A stretch of DNA of 64,000 nt from CAVQJU01 sp963729215. Lineage in GTDB: Bacteria > Acidobacteriota > Vicinamibacteria > Vicinamibacterales > CAVVIG01. A program made the translations under genes and the position numbers. The stretch is taken from NCBI GenBank assembly GCA_963729215.1, contig CAVSND010000009.1, positions 372,001-436,000 of the forward strand, given 5' to 3'. Below the pieces are notes generated by a model, which worked only from the letters and a program-made list of their open reading frames with translations, did not search any database and had not been told where the DNA came from. This document shows, piece by piece, positions 16,950 to 26,242 of the stretch (its first letter is position 1; each line of letters opens with the position of its first letter).

Positions 16950-17711
16950 CTATATAACCCGCGCCTCTTCCCGCAGCCGTCGCACCAGCTCTTTCGCAGC
17001 GGCAGCCGGCGCGCCCTGAATCATCTGGGTCTTCTTGCTCTTCTCTGGCGCGTAGAGCGCCGCGATGCGCTGCCGGGGGGCGGCGGTCGCAGGGGCTTCC
17101 ACCCTGCGTATTTCCTTCTTCTTGGCCGCCATGATGCCTTTGAGCGTCGCGTAGCGCAGCTGATTGATCCCGCTTTGAATCGTCAGCAGCGCAGGCAGCG
17201 GCATGCTGATCCACTGGAACCACCCACCCTCGAGCTCGCGCTTGATGCGCAGGCCAGACTCGGACGCCTGCACCTCCATGATGATCGTCGCGTGGGGCAT
17301 GCCGAGCGTTTCAGCGAGGATGACGCCCGTCTGCGCCGATCCCTGATCGTCTGACTGCAGGCCGGTCAGCACCAGATCGAACCGCTCCTCCTTCATCGCC
17401 GCCGCAAGCGCGCCGGCGATCACGAACGCGTCCGCGCCGGAGAAGCCGTCGCCGTCGACGTGGATGGCCCGATCGGCGCCCCTGGCGAGCGCCTCGCGAA
17501 GCACCTGCGCGACACGCGCCGGCCCAACGGAACAGACAACCACTTCGCCGCCGTGCTTCTCCTTGAGACGCAGGCTCTCCTCGAGCGCGTACGCGTCGGG
17601 TTCGTTCATCTCGAAGGCGGCATCCTGTTCGCGGATCCACGAACCAGACTCGTTCAGGCGCGGGTGCCAGTCCCGGGCCGGCACCTGCTTGATACAGACG
17701 GCAATCTTCAT
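16950..17711 (-). CDS. etfB: Electron transfer flavoprotein beta subunit
   Basis: AMP-binding ETF subunit (253 aa). It begins MKIAVCIKQVPARDWHPRL, has NEPDAYALEESLRLKEKHGGEV near 37-57, and DLVLTGLQSDDQGSAQTGVILAETLGMPHAT near 115-145. The recognition-loop-like stretch ESGLRIKRELEGGWFQWISMPLPALLTIQSGINQLRYATLKGIMAAKKKEI follows. These match the EtfB family along its full length. The ATG is the last part of a GATGACCAGATG word of the upstream repeat, so no Shine-Dalgarno is present. Confidence 0.96.
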   Translation of the reverse strand: MKIAVCIKQVPARDWHPRLNESGSWIREQDAAFEMNEPDAYALEESLRLKEKHGGEVVVCSVGPARVAQVLREALARGADRAIHVDGDGFSGADAFVIAGALAAAMKEERFDLVLTGLQSDDQGSAQTGVILAETLGMPHATIIMEVQASESGLRIKRELEGGWFQWISMPLPALLTIQSGINQLRYATLKGIMAAKKKEIRRVEAPATAAPRQRIAALYAPEKSKKTQMIQGAPAAAAKELVRRLREEARVI

Positions 17712-17813
17712 CTGGTCATCTGGTCATCTCGTCATCTGGTCATCGCTGATCAATTTTGAAATCGACGGAATCTCAAAACGATGACGAGATGACCAGATGA
17801 TCAGATGACAAAA
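17709..17813. repeat. Junction repeat, word TCATCTGG, second copy
   Basis: Left arm 17709-17748 with CATCTGGT twice, CATCTCGT, CATCTGGT and CATCGCTGAT. Right arm about 17774-17813 with ATGACGAGATGACCAGATGA, the reverse complement with small differences, and a loop of about 25 bases. It has the same word as the 15774 element and lies between fabF and etfB. The left edge provides the etfB ATG. Confidence 0.88.
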
Positions 17814-17826
17814 TCTGCCGGTCGGC

Positions 17827-19073
17827 CTATGCATGGAACCGGCGGAACATCAGGGCCGCGTTCGTGCCGCCGAAACCGAATGAATTCGACAGCGCGTACT
17901 CGATCTTCATCTCGCGTTTGACCAGCGGGATGTAGTCGAGATCGCATTCCTCGTCAGGATGATCGAGGTTGATGGTGGGCGGCGCCACCTGGTGGTAGAC
18001 CGCCAGGGCCGTGATACCCGCTTCGAGCCCGCCGGCCGCGCCCAGCAGGTGACCCGTCATCGACTTCGTGGACGACACGGCCACCTTCTTCGCGTGCTCG
18101 CCGAAGCAGCGCTTGATGGCGACGGTTTCGACACGGTCGCCGTGCGGCGTGGATGTCCCGTGCGCGTTGATGTAGTCCACCTGCGACGGCTGCACGCCGG
18201 CGCTCTCCATCGCCGAGCCCATGACGCGGAAAGGTCCGTCTCCGTCTTCCGACGGCGCCGTGATGTGGTACGCATCGGCCGACATCCCGTAGCCGACCAC
18301 CTCGGCGTAAATCCGGGCGTCCGGGCCTTCGCTCGCTCGTACTCCTCGAGGATCAGCATCCCGGAGCCTTCGCCGACGATGAACCCGTCGCGGTCGTGGT
18401 CGAATGGACGGCTCGCGCGTTCGGGATCGTCGTTCCGGGTCGAGAGCGCCCGCAGGGCGGCGAACCCGCCCACGCCCATGGGCGTGATGGCGGCCTCGGA
18501 TCCGCCCGCAATCATGACGTCGGCGGCTCCGCGCTTGATCAGCTCGAACGCGTCGCCCAGCGCGTGCGCGGACGCCGAGCACGCCGTGCAGGTCGCCAGG
18601 TTCGGGCCTTTGGCGCCGAACCGTATCGACACTTGTCCCGCCGCGAGATTGATGATGGCCGACGGGATGAAAAACGGCGAGATCTTCCGCGGACCGCCCT
18701 TGATGAGCGCCAGGTGCTCGCGCTCGATCGTGGTGAATCCCCCGATCCCCGATGCAATGAAGACGCCGACACGCGGCGCCTCCTCCGGCGTGAACGTCAG
18801 CGCCGCATCGTCCACGGCGAACTGCGAGGCCGCGATCGCGTACTGGATGAAGATGTCCATCTTCTTGACATCCTTCTTCTCGATGTACGCGAGCGGATCG
18901 AAGCCCTTGACCTCTCCCGCGATCCGGGTCGAGAACTCGGTGGGATCGAACTTCGTGATCGTGGCCACGCCGCTCTCGCCGGCCAAAAGCGAGCGCCAGT
19001 TGGCCTCCGTGCCGATGCCGAGCGACGACACCAAGCCAATACCCGTGACGACGACGCGCCGTCTGTCCGCCAT
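17827..19073 (-). CDS. fabF: 3-oxoacyl-ACP synthase II, frameshifted near 18320
   Basis: Beta-ketoacyl-ACP synthase that elongates acyl-ACP, about 415 aa. The first frame runs from MADRRRVVVTGIGLVSSLG through the catalytic cysteine TCTACSASAHALG and GEGSGMLILEEYERAKAR. One missing base near 18320 breaks it; the next frame continues ARIYAEVVGYGMSADAYH with the active-site histidines HGTSTPHGD and KSMTGHLLGAAGG and ends SFGFGGTNAALMFRRFHA. Both halves align with FabF without gap, and fabF is normally essential, so a sequence error is the likely cause. Downstream of acpP in the fatty-acid operon. Confidence 0.92.
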
Positions 19074-19100
19074 TGGAATGTTCTGCCCCGGGGAAATGTC

Positions 19101-19343
19101 TTACTTCTTGCCCTTGCCGTGTGACTCGATGTATTCGACGGCTTCCTTGACGCGCGTGATCTTCTCGGCGTCCTCGTCGGGAATCTCGATGCCGAACTCC
19201 TCCTCGAACGCCATGACCAGCTCCACGGTGTCGAGCGAGTCGGCGCCGAGGTCGTCCACGAATGAAGCGTCCGGCGTCACTTCTTCTTCATCGACGCCGA
19301 GCTGCTCCACGATGATGCTCTTGACTTTGTCCGATACGGCCAT
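19101..19343 (-). CDS. acpP: Acyl carrier protein
   Basis: Carries growing acyl chains on a 4'-phosphopantetheine arm. It has 80 aa, acidic and helical, with the modified serine in LGADSLDTVELVMAFEEEFGIEIPDEDAEKI (Ser about 36). It sits between fabG (9-base gap upstream) and fabF, the standard order. A final KGKK tail is slightly more basic than in E. coli. It is also the likely substrate carrier for FabZ-LpxA encoded at 38779-40053. Confidence 0.98.
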   Translation of the reverse strand: MAVSDKVKSIIVEQLGVDEEEVTPDASFVDDLGADSLDTVELVMAFEEEFGIEIPDEDAEKITRVKEAVEYIESHGKGKK

Positions 19344-19352
19344 TCAATCCTC

Positions 19353-20093
19353 CTACATGTACATTCCGCCGTTGACGGCGAGAACGTGCCCTGTAATATA
19401 CGATGCCTCGTCCGACGCAAGATAGCACGCCGCGCCCGCCACATCGTCCACCGATCCGAGGCGCCCGAGCGGAATCTGCTGCGCCCAATCGACTTGCGCC
19501 TTCTCCGTCACGGCCCTGGTCATGTCGGTGTCGATCATACCGGGCGCGATCACGTTCACGGTGATGCCGCGCGACGCCACCTCGCGCGCCAGCGCCTTGG
19601 CGAAGCCAATCAGGCCCGCCTTGGACGCCGCATAATTGGTCTGCCCGGCGTTCCCCATCTGGCCCACGACGGAACTCACGGCGATGATCCGGCCGCCACG
19701 CTGTTTGAGCATCGGCCGCATCGCCGCCTGCGCCAGCGTGAACGTCGCGGTCAGGTTCGTGGCGATGACCGCCTCCCAGTCCTCGCGCTTCATGCGCATC
19801 AGCAGCTGGTCCCGCGTGACGCCGGCATTGCTCACGATGATGTCGAGGCGCCCGTGCCGATCGACGATGTCCCCCGGAAGCCGCTGCACGGCCTCGGCGT
19901 CCGTCACGTCGAGGCTGACGGCCTCGCCATGGCGGCCGGCCGACACGATCTCGGCGGCGGTGGCATTCGCGTGGTCGCCGCGGGCGGCGGCCACGACGAT
20001 GGCGCCCTGTTCCGCGAGCCGGTGCGCGATCGCCCGACCGATGCCGCGCGATGCGCCGGTCACAAGCGCCACCTTGTTCGACAGATCGAACAT
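19353..20093 (-). CDS. fabG: 3-oxoacyl-ACP reductase
   Basis: NADPH-dependent short-chain dehydrogenase (246 aa) that reduces 3-oxoacyl-ACP. The cofactor motif is TGASRGIGRAIA at about 13-24. NAG is present in IIVSNAGVTRD, the catalytic serine in IAVSSVVGQMGN, and Tyr/Lys in YAASKAGLIGFAKAL. The C-terminal NVIAPGMIDTDMT and ASYITGHVLAVNGGMYM are typical of FabG. It starts 1 base after the fabD stop and precedes acpP. Confidence 0.97.
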   Translation of the reverse strand: MFDLSNKVALVTGASRGIGRAIAHRLAEQGAIVVAAARGDHANATAAEIVSAGRHGEAVSLDVTDAEAVQRLPGDIVDRHGRLDIIVSNAGVTRDQLLMRMKREDWEAVIATNLTATFTLAQAAMRPMLKQRGGRIIAVSSVVGQMGNAGQTNYAASKAGLIGFAKALAREVASRGITVNVIAPGMIDTDMTRAVTEKAQVDWAQQIPLGRLGSVDDVAGAACYLASDEASYITGHVLAVNGGMYM

Positions 20094-20094
20094 G

Positions 20095-21021
20095 CTAGGA
20101 CATCACGTCTTCGACAGCCGCCAGATCGTCGGGGCTGCCGAAGTTGGCAACCCGCGCGTCGCGATGAATCTTTCGTATCAATCCACTCAGCACGGTGCCT
20201 GGGCCTACCTCAACATACGTTGTGACGCCCTCGGACGCAAGGCGCCGCACCACGGCTTCCCAGCGCACCGGCGACGACACCTGCGCGATGAGCGCGTCGA
20301 TTGCGCTCCGGGCGTCGCGCTTCGGCTCGCCGTCCACGTCGGCGATGACGGGGATTCTGGGATCCTGGGTTTTCAGCGCGCGCAACTCCGGCGCGAGGCG
20401 ATCTTCGGCGGGCTTCATGAGCGCGCAGTGAAACGGAGCGCTCACCGTCAGCGGAATCACGCGCTTCGCGCCGCGGGCTTTCGCCTGCTCGCCGGCTCTG
20501 GCGACCGCGGCCGCAGATCCGGCAATCACGACTTGCCCGCCGCCGTTCAAGGTGGCCGGGCTGACAACATCGCCCTGCGCCGTCTCGCGGCACGCCTCGG
20601 CCACCTGCTCCACGTCGAGGCCGAGAATGGCGGCCATCGCGCCGGCCCCGACCGGCACCGCTTCCTGCATGTAGCGGCCGCGCCGCTGGACGATCGACAC
20701 GGCGTCGCCAAATGTGAGCGTTCCGGCGACGACGTTCGCCGAAAACTCGCCGAAGCTGTGACCGGCCACAAACGACGGCGTCAGCCCGCGCGACTCGAGC
20801 AGCCGGTATGCGGCAATGCTCACCGTCAGGATCGCCGGCTGCGTGTTTTCGGTCAGCGTCAGCTGGTCTTCCGGGCCTTCGAAGATGATCCGGCTCAGCG
20901 GATGGCCGAGCGCGGCGTCGGCCTCTTCGAACGTCTGGCGGCAGATGGGAAACGCGTCGGCCAGGGCTTTGCCCATACCGACCTTCTGCGCACCCTGGCC
21001 CGGAAAGACGGCGGCGATCAA
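20095..21021 (-). CDS. fabD: Malonyl-CoA:ACP transacylase
   Basis: Transfers malonyl from CoA to ACP to feed fatty-acid elongation (308 aa). It starts MIAAVFPGQGAQKVGMG, has the nucleophile serine in GHSFGEFSA (about S92), the arginine/methionine region QRRGRYMQEAVP, and the catalytic histidine in VSAPFHCALM. The end GTVLSGLIRKIHRDARVANFG is characteristic. The start overlaps the plsX stop by 4 bases, so the two are coupled. Confidence 0.97.
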   Translation of the reverse strand: MIAAVFPGQGAQKVGMGKALADAFPICRQTFEEADAALGHPLSRIIFEGPEDQLTLTENTQPAILTVSIAAYRLLESRGLTPSFVAGHSFGEFSANVVAGTLTFGDAVSIVQRRGRYMQEAVPVGAGAMAAILGLDVEQVAEACRETAQGDVVSPATLNGGGQVVIAGSAAAVARAGEQAKARGAKRVIPLTVSAPFHCALMKPAEDRLAPELRALKTQDPRIPVIADVDGEPKRDARSAIDALIAQVSSPVRWEAVVRRLASEGVTTYVEVGPGTVLSGLIRKIHRDARVANFGSPDDLAAVEDVMS

Positions 21022-22028
21022 TGGTGGGACACCGCGGCGGCGCCTGTGCCGTGCCCGACGCGTTCGAGGAATCGATCGGTCACGAGCCGATAGGCCATCG
21101 CGACGGCGTTCCTGACGGCCTTGGCGCTCGAACGGCCGTGGCCGACGATCGTCACGCCCGCGACACCCAGAAGCGGGGCTCCGCCGTACTCCGAGTAGTC
21201 CACGCGCCGGCGGAAATGACGGAGCGCGCGGCGCGTCAGCAGCGAACCCACGCGCATCGTCACGGTGCTCGACAGCTCCTCGCTCAACAATCCCTCGACG
21301 ACCTCCACCAAGCCCTCACTGATCTTGAGCGCCACGTTGCCCGTGAAACCGTCGCACACGATGACGTCGGCGTCGCCGCTGTAGACGTCGCGCGCCTCGA
21401 TGTTGCCCACGAAATTCAGCGTCGAGGCCTTCAGCAGCCGGTGCGCCTCGCGCGTCAGCTCGTTGCCCTTGGTCGCTTCGGCCCCCGTGGACAGCAGACC
21501 AATCCGCGGCGATTCCGTCCCGAGAACGGTTCGCGTGTACACCTCCCCCATCACCGCGAACTGCAACAGGTGCTGAGGCCGGCATTCCGCGCTGGCGCCG
21601 ACATCGAGCAGCACGGCCGGACGGCGGCGCGTCGGGATCGTGGCCGCGAGGGCCGGTCGATCGACGCCGGGCAGCATGCCGAAGGCTCCGTGCGCCGCCA
21701 TGACGGTGGCACCGGTGTGACCGGCGCTCACGAGCGCTGCCGCCTCGCCGCGCGCCACCGAGTCGGCGGCCACCTTGATCGACGCGGCCGGCTTTCGCCG
21801 CAGCGCCGACACAGGCGATTCCTCCATCGTGACCACGTCCGGCGCGTCCACGACCCGGACCGAGCGGCGATCGACATCTGCCGCGCGTTCGAGTTCGGCT
21901 TCAATGGCGCCCGCCGAACCGACGAGCAGAACGCCCAGATCGAAGTGGCGGACGGCCGCCAGGGCGCCATCGACGATGTTGCGCGGCGCCTCGTCGCCTC
22001 CCATTGCGTCGACGGCAATCCAAATCAT
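21018..22028 (-). CDS. plsX: Phosphate acyltransferase
   Basis: Makes acyl-phosphate from acyl-ACP for phospholipid synthesis by PlsY (336 aa). The N-terminus IWIAVDAMGGDEAPRNIVDGAL is diagnostic, as are SALRRKPAASIKVAADSVARGEAAALVSAGHTGATV and VIVCDGFTGNVALKISEGL. It heads the coupled plsX-fabD-fabG-acpP-fabF series, and rpmF and a DUF177 gene lie upstream, separated by a long repeat junction. The ATG is at 22028. Confidence 0.97.
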   Translation of the reverse strand: MIWIAVDAMGGDEAPRNIVDGALAAVRHFDLGVLLVGSAGAIEAELERAADVDRRSVRVVDAPDVVTMEESPVSALRRKPAASIKVAADSVARGEAAALVSAGHTGATVMAAHGAFGMLPGVDRPALAATIPTRRRPAVLLDVGASAECRPQHLLQFAVMGEVYTRTVLGTESPRIGLLSTGAEATKGNELTREAHRLLKASTLNFVGNIEARDVYSGDADVIVCDGFTGNVALKISEGLVEVVEGLLSEELSSTVTMRVGSLLTRRALRHFRRRVDYSEYGGAPLLGVAGVTIVGHGRSSAKAVRNAVAMAYRLVTDRFLERVGHGTGAAAVSHH

Positions 22029-22044
22029 GCGATTCTCAAGGTTC

Positions 22045-22231
22045 GGGGGAATCCAGGAGGTCCGAAGGGTCCAAGAAGGTCCAAGTGGTCCGATGGGTCA
22101 AGACAGTCGGACTCTTTTCGCAGGCGTGAACCTCTCGAACCGCGGGACCTCTCGGACCCTTGGACCTCTGGACCCTTGGACCTCTTGGACCCTTGGACTT
22201 CTTGGACCCCTTTGGACCTGTTTGGACCCTA
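22045..22231. repeat. Junction repeat, word GGTCCAAG/GGACC, long inverted repeat
   Basis: Left arm (about 22058-22102): GGTCCGAAG, GGTCCAAG, GGTCCAAG, GGTCCGATG. Right arm (about 22143-22231): GGACCTCT and GGACCCTT words repeated about nine times with period 8-9, reverse complementary to the left arm. About 40 bases of unrelated sequence lie between. The rpmF stop codon TAG (22229-22231) overlaps the outer edge. It fills the whole rpmF-plsX spacer. Confidence 0.88.
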
Positions 22232-22411
22232 GTCCTCTTCGACCGCCCTGACCTGCCGTCCGCGGTAGTAGCCGCAGTTGGCGCACACGCGGTGGGGCTG
22301 CTTGGGCTCGTGGCAGTGCGGGCATTCGGACAGGCCGGTCGCTTTGAGGGCGTCGTGCGTCCGGCGCTTCGCCGTGCGGGTCTTCGAGTGTCGTCGTTTG
22401 GGATTAGGCAT
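22229..22411 (-). CDS. rpmF: 50S ribosomal protein L32
   Basis: Large-subunit protein L32, 60 aa, starting MPNPKRRHSKTRTAKRRTHDAL at the ATG 22411; longer in-frame starts add 46 unlike residues and overlap the upstream gene. A four-cysteine zinc ribbon is complete: CPHC and CANC. The DUF177-rpmF-plsX-fab order is the common bacterial one, linking ribosome and lipid synthesis. The stop codon touches the downstream repeat. Confidence 0.96.
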   Translation of the reverse strand: MPNPKRRHSKTRTAKRRTHDALKATGLSECPHCHEPKQPHRVCANCGYYRGRQVRAVEED

Positions 22412-22413
22412 CG

Positions 22414-22962
22414 TTAGTCCTTGGTCGAGTTCTGTTTGGTGGTCCCGAGCGTTTTGAGCACCGCAAAGCGCGGATCGTCCCAGTCGCGCTTGCACCCGCA
22501 CGTGCCCCGGTTGAGGTTCGTCCCGCACACAGCGCACAACCCGCGGCACTCGCTGTCGCAGAGCGGCTTCATCGGCGCGGCCAGGTAGAACTGCTCGCGC
22601 ATCAGTTGCCCGAGGTCGATCTGGTCGTCATCGTAGAACGCGGTCCCGAAGTCGTCTTCCTCGATCTCGCGCTCGTCTTTCCCGTGGCCCGCGCCATCTG
22701 CCACGTGCGGCTGATACCGCAGGTCAAACGGCACATCGACGGCCACCGCGATCGTCTCGAGGCATCGGCTGCACGGCAGTTCGAGCGTCGTCTGCGTGCG
22801 GCCGACCAGGCGGTACTGGGCCTTGTCCTTGAAGATATCGAATGCCAGCGACACCGGCGCCGACACCCGGAAATCCTCCCGATCCTCGGCGAACGCTTCG
22901 GAGGGGTAGACCTGCTCGAAGCGCTCTTGCGGAGTCCGGATCCGGCTCAAATCGAGCAGCAT
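22414..22962 (-). CDS. DUF177 (YceD-like) protein
   Basis: DUF177 family protein (182 aa), co-transcribed with rpmF and implicated in 23S rRNA or large-subunit metabolism. Start at ATG 22962 (MLLDLSRIRTPQERFEQVYP); upstream in-frame sequence is unlike the family. A CSRC motif sits near residue 75, an acidic stretch at about 110-120, and the C-terminal cysteine cluster has CDSECRGLCAVCGTNLN. The rpmF gene begins 2 bases later. Confidence 0.9.
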   Translation of the reverse strand: MLLDLSRIRTPQERFEQVYPSEAFAEDREDFRVSAPVSLAFDIFKDKAQYRLVGRTQTTLELPCSRCLETIAVAVDVPFDLRYQPHVADGAGHGKDEREIEEDDFGTAFYDDDQIDLGQLMREQFYLAAPMKPLCDSECRGLCAVCGTNLNRGTCGCKRDWDDPRFAVLKTLGTTKQNSTKD

Positions 22963-22994
22963 GGAACCCCCGATTATACCATGCAGGAAACGGC

Positions 22995-24032
22995 CTAATC
23001 GTGCTCCCAGGGCTTGGGGATGAAGAGTTGCTCGAACAGCCTGATGGCGTATCGATCCGTCATGCCCGCGACGAAGTCGCGCGCCGCGGCGTCCAGGCCC
23101 TCGGTTTCGATGGTCCGGACGTCCAGGAAATCGGCGGGCCGTTCGCGGACCTTTTCCCACAGGCCGCTGAGGATGTCCGCGGCCTTCTTGAACTCCACGG
23201 TTGCGAGGCTGTTTTCGTACACCGCGTCGAACAGATAGCGGCGGAGTTCGAGCACGGCGTCGAGGATCTGGGGGCTCATGCGGATCTCGGTCAGGCCGCC
23301 CGCCAGGGTTTCGGTGACGACATCCTTGACCAGCGTCGCGATGCGCGCCGACGATGTCGCACCCAGGATCCGGACAGGGTCGCGCGGCAGATCCGCGGCC
23401 GCCAGCAGCCCCGCACGCGTCGCGTCGTCGATGTCGTGGTTGACGTAGGCGATCAAATCGGCCACCCGCATGATCTGGCCCTCGACCGTGCTCGCACGCA
23501 TCGCGGCCGCCATGCCGACGGGCGCGCCGGACTTTCCTTTCGAATGCTTCGCGATCCCGTCGCGCACTTCCCAGCTCAGGTTCATCCCCCTTCCATCGTT
23601 CTCGAGCACGTCGACGATGCGAAGGCTCTGTTCGTAGTGGTTGAACCCGCCGGGCATGAGCGTGTCGATGACGCGTTCGCCCGCGTGGCCGAAGGGCGTG
23701 TGGCCGAGGTCGTGGCCGAGCGCGATGGCCTCGGTCAACTCCTCGTGAAGCCGCAGCACCTTCGCAATCGTGCGCGCGATCTGTGACACCTCGAGCGTGT
23801 GCGTGAGCCTCGTCCGATAGTGATCGCCCGTCGGCGAGAAAAAGACCTGTGTCTTGTGCTTCAAGCGGCGAAACGCCTTGCTGTGAATGATGCGGTCGCG
23901 GTCCCGTTGAAACGCCGGCCGGACGTCGTCCTCTGTTTCGGGACGGAGGCGGCCGCGCGAATCGGCGCTCCTGGCCGCCTGAGGCGCGAGGATGTCGCGT
24001 TCGCGCTGCTCGAGCTGTTCGCGTATGGTCAT
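22995..24032 (-). CDS. dgt: dGTP triphosphohydrolase-like HD protein
   Basis: HD-domain dNTP triphosphohydrolase (345 aa), splitting dNTPs to nucleosides and triphosphate. Metal-site motifs are seen in RTRLTHTLEVSQIART and ALGHDLGHTPFGHAGE (about residues 75-120), with FNHYEQSLRIVD later. The length is that of the short Dgt type 2 proteins. It starts 4 bases inside the deoB stop, so both are coupled, which makes sense as two deoxynucleotide-metabolism genes. Confidence 0.92.
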   Translation of the reverse strand: MTIREQLEQRERDILAPQAARSADSRGRLRPETEDDVRPAFQRDRDRIIHSKAFRRLKHKTQVFFSPTGDHYRTRLTHTLEVSQIARTIAKVLRLHEELTEAIALGHDLGHTPFGHAGERVIDTLMPGGFNHYEQSLRIVDVLENDGRGMNLSWEVRDGIAKHSKGKSGAPVGMAAAMRASTVEGQIMRVADLIAYVNHDIDDATRAGLLAAADLPRDPVRILGATSSARIATLVKDVVTETLAGGLTEIRMSPQILDAVLELRRYLFDAVYENSLATVEFKKAADILSGLWEKVRERPADFLDVRTIETEGLDAAARDFVAGMTDRYAIRLFEQLFIPKPWEHD

Positions 24033-25242
24033 CGGAGCACGTGCGGCTGACCCGCCGGAGCCGCGGTCACGTCCGCCAGGAAGCTGGTGCCGTGCGCAAG
24101 CGCCCCGACGCCGAAGACCTCGGCGAGCGTCTGGCCCAGGTCCGCGAACGTGGCGCGCGTGCCCAGGTCGACGCCCGCTCGCACACCGGCGCCGGTCACG
24201 AGCAGCGGCACATATTCACGCGAATGGTCGGTGCTCGGCGTGGTCGGATCGTTGCCGTGGTCGGCCGTCACCACGAGAAGATCGTCCGGACGAAGCTGAG
24301 GCAGCAGCGCAGCAAGGCGCGCGTCGAACCGCTCGAGGTTGGCCGCGTACCCGGCGACATCGTTGCGATGCCCGAACCGCGTATCGAAATCCACGAGGTT
24401 GGCGAATATCAAACCGCGGTCGGTCAACGCCATCTGCCTCGCCACTTCGTCCATTCCCTCTTCGTCGCTCGCCGTATGCACGGCCCGGGTCACGCCGCGA
24501 CCGGCAAAGAGATCTTCGATCTTGCCTATCGCGACGACCGGAAGACCGGCGGCCTTGACGCGGTCGAGCAGTGTTTCCCCCGCGGCGGCAGGGCGTAATC
24601 GCGCCGATTGGCCGTGCGGACGAAGCTGGTTGCGTCGCCCACGAACGGGCGGGCAATCACACGTCCGACCCCGAGGCCCTCGCCGACCAGCCTGTACGCG
24701 ATCTCGCACGCGCGGTACAACTCGGGCACCGGGACAATCGCTTCGTGCGCCGCGATTTGAAACACGCTGTCGGCGGAGGTATAGACAATGAGGGCGCCGG
24801 TTCGCATGTGCTCCGGTCCGAGTTCGTCGAGGATCGCGGTTCCGGAGGCGGCCTTGTTGCCGATGACGGCGCGGCCGGCCTCACGCGCGAACGTGGCGAT
24901 GACATCCGCCGGAAACCCGTTCGGAAATACCGGAAACGCCGTGTCGAGCACGATGCCCATCATCTCCCAGTGCCCCGTCACCGAATCCTTGCCGGCCGAT
25001 GCTTCGTGCATGCGGCCGGTCGCCGCACGCGGGGCGGGTTCCACTGGCGACTCACCCAGGGCGACTATGCGATCGAGCCCGAGCGAACGGAGCGTCGGGA
25101 CGCGCAGCGGCACATGACGGGCGATGTTGCCGAGTGTATTGCTGCCTTCGTCGCCGTAGCGGCCGGCGTCAGGCAATTCACCCGCACCGACGCTGTCCAT
25201 GACGATGACGATGACGCGGGTGAAAAATGGCACAGGAGTCAA
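24029..25242 (-). CDS. deoB: Phosphopentomutase, frameshifted near 24577
   Basis: Interconverts (deoxy)ribose 1- and 5-phosphate in nucleoside salvage, about 404 aa, alkaline-phosphatase superfamily. The first frame runs TRVIVIVMDSVGAGELPDAGRYGDEGSNTLGN (metal and phospho-threonine site) to NRRDYALPP. A missing base near 24577 breaks it. The next frame continues AGETLLDRVKAAGLPVVAIGK and has the metal-binding TADHGNDPTTPSTDHSREYVP. The start is TTG 25242; GTG 25233 is possible too. No Shine-Dalgarno is seen, because the repeat at 25250 abuts it. Confidence 0.9.
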
Positions 25243-25249
25243 TGTAGAA

Positions 25250-25318
25250 CGCAGAACACCGAATGAAGAATGCGGAACAAGTCCGACATTCTACATTCTA
25301 CGTTCTACATTCTACGTT
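25250..25318. repeat. Junction repeat, word TTCTAC(A/G), inverted
   Basis: One side has GTAGAACGCAGAAC and AGAATGCGGAAC. The other has five period-7 words (ACATTCT, ACATTCT, ACGTTCT, ACATTCT, ACGTTGT) at 25287-25321. The arms are roughly reverse complementary. The last codons of miaA and its TAG (25298-25300) are written by these words. Confidence 0.8.
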
Positions 25319-26242
25319 GTTGTCGCCGAGGAACCGTAGCACCGAGGCGATCGTCCCCGCCGACTCTCCCGGGCCCTCAAACCATGTCAGGTTCGGCTCC
25401 TTCCGGAACCAGGTCAACTGCCGTTTGGCGTAACGCCGGTTCTCCTGCACGATCAGCGCGCGCGTAGCCGCCTCGTCCCGGACACCACGCAGGTGTTCCA
25501 GCGCCTGCCGGTAGACGAGCCCGCCAAACGGCCTCGCGTCCTCGGGCACTCCACTGGCCAGCATCGTCCGAATTTCGTCGAGCAGACCCCGCGCGAATTG
25601 TTCATCCACCCGACGCGCCACGCGTTCCGCAATCAGCGCGGCCGGCAGCGTCACGCCGATGGCCAGGACGGTGGCATCGGGAATCAGCGACGTGGTCTCG
25701 GCAAAATGATCCGTGAGGGGGCGGCCCGTGAGGAAGTAGACCTCCAGGGCTCGGACGAGTCGCTTCTGATCGCGCGGCTGGATCCGGGCCGCCGAGGCCG
25801 GGTCAACACGGGCCAACATCCGGTGGAGACGCTCGACACCGCGCCTGGCGGCAATCGCGTCCAGGCGTGCGCGGCAGGCCGCGTCACGACCGGGCCCCGG
25901 GAACAGGCCGCGCGTCAGCGCGCGGAAGTAGAAACCGGTCCCGCCGGCGACAATCGGGAGCCGGCCGCGCGCGTGGACGTCGCGGATGACCGCCGCGGCA
26001 TCCCGGGCGTACTGCGCGGCCGTGTACTCGGCCGTCGGGTCAACGATGTCGATGAGGTGATGAGGAACGCCGCGGCGTTCGGCCAGCGGCACTTTGTCGG
26101 TGCCGATGTCGAAGCCACGAATGACAGCCGTCGAATCGCAGTTGATGATTTCGCCGTTGCAGCGCTCGGCGATGGCCAGCGCCAGCGCGCTCTTGCCGGT
26201 GGCGGTCGGGCCGAGGACCGCGACGACGAACACGGGGGTCAC
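25298..26242 (-). CDS. miaA: tRNA dimethylallyltransferase
   Basis: Adds the dimethylallyl group to A37 of tRNAs reading UNN codons (314 aa). P-loop GPTATGKSALA at about 11-21, then the substrate-binding EIINCDSTAVIRGFDIGTDK, and GGTGFYFRALTRGLFPG. The catalytic region also includes QNRRYAKRQLTWFRKEP at the C-terminus. The final residues NVECRT come from an intergenic repeat. The GTG start at 26242 overlaps the stop of the 25-codon ORF. Confidence 0.95.
   Translation of the reverse strand: MTPVFVVAVLGPTATGKSALALAIAERCNGEIINCDSTAVIRGFDIGTDKVPLAERRGVPHHLIDIVDPTAEYTAAQYARDAAAVIRDVHARGRLPIVAGGTGFYFRALTRGLFPGPGRDAACRARLDAIAARRGVERLHRMLARVDPASAARIQPRDQKRLVRALEVYFLTGRPLTDHFAETTSLIPDATVLAIGVTLPAALIAERVARRVDEQFARGLLDEIRTMLASGVPEDARPFGGLVYRQALEHLRGVRDEAATRALIVQENRRYAKRQLTWFRKEPNLTWFEGPGESAGTIASVLRFLGDNNVECRT

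Noticed and set aside
17827..19073. Programmed ribosomal frameshift in fabF, deoB or mqnC
   Set aside because: The breaks are not at slippery heptamers, differ in direction (insertions and deletions), and occur in families never known to use frameshifting.
22045..22231. Promoter or origin in the rpmF-plsX spacer
   Set aside because: The sequence is entirely GGACC-word repeat; I see no -10/-35 pair, DnaA boxes or AT-rich unwinding element.
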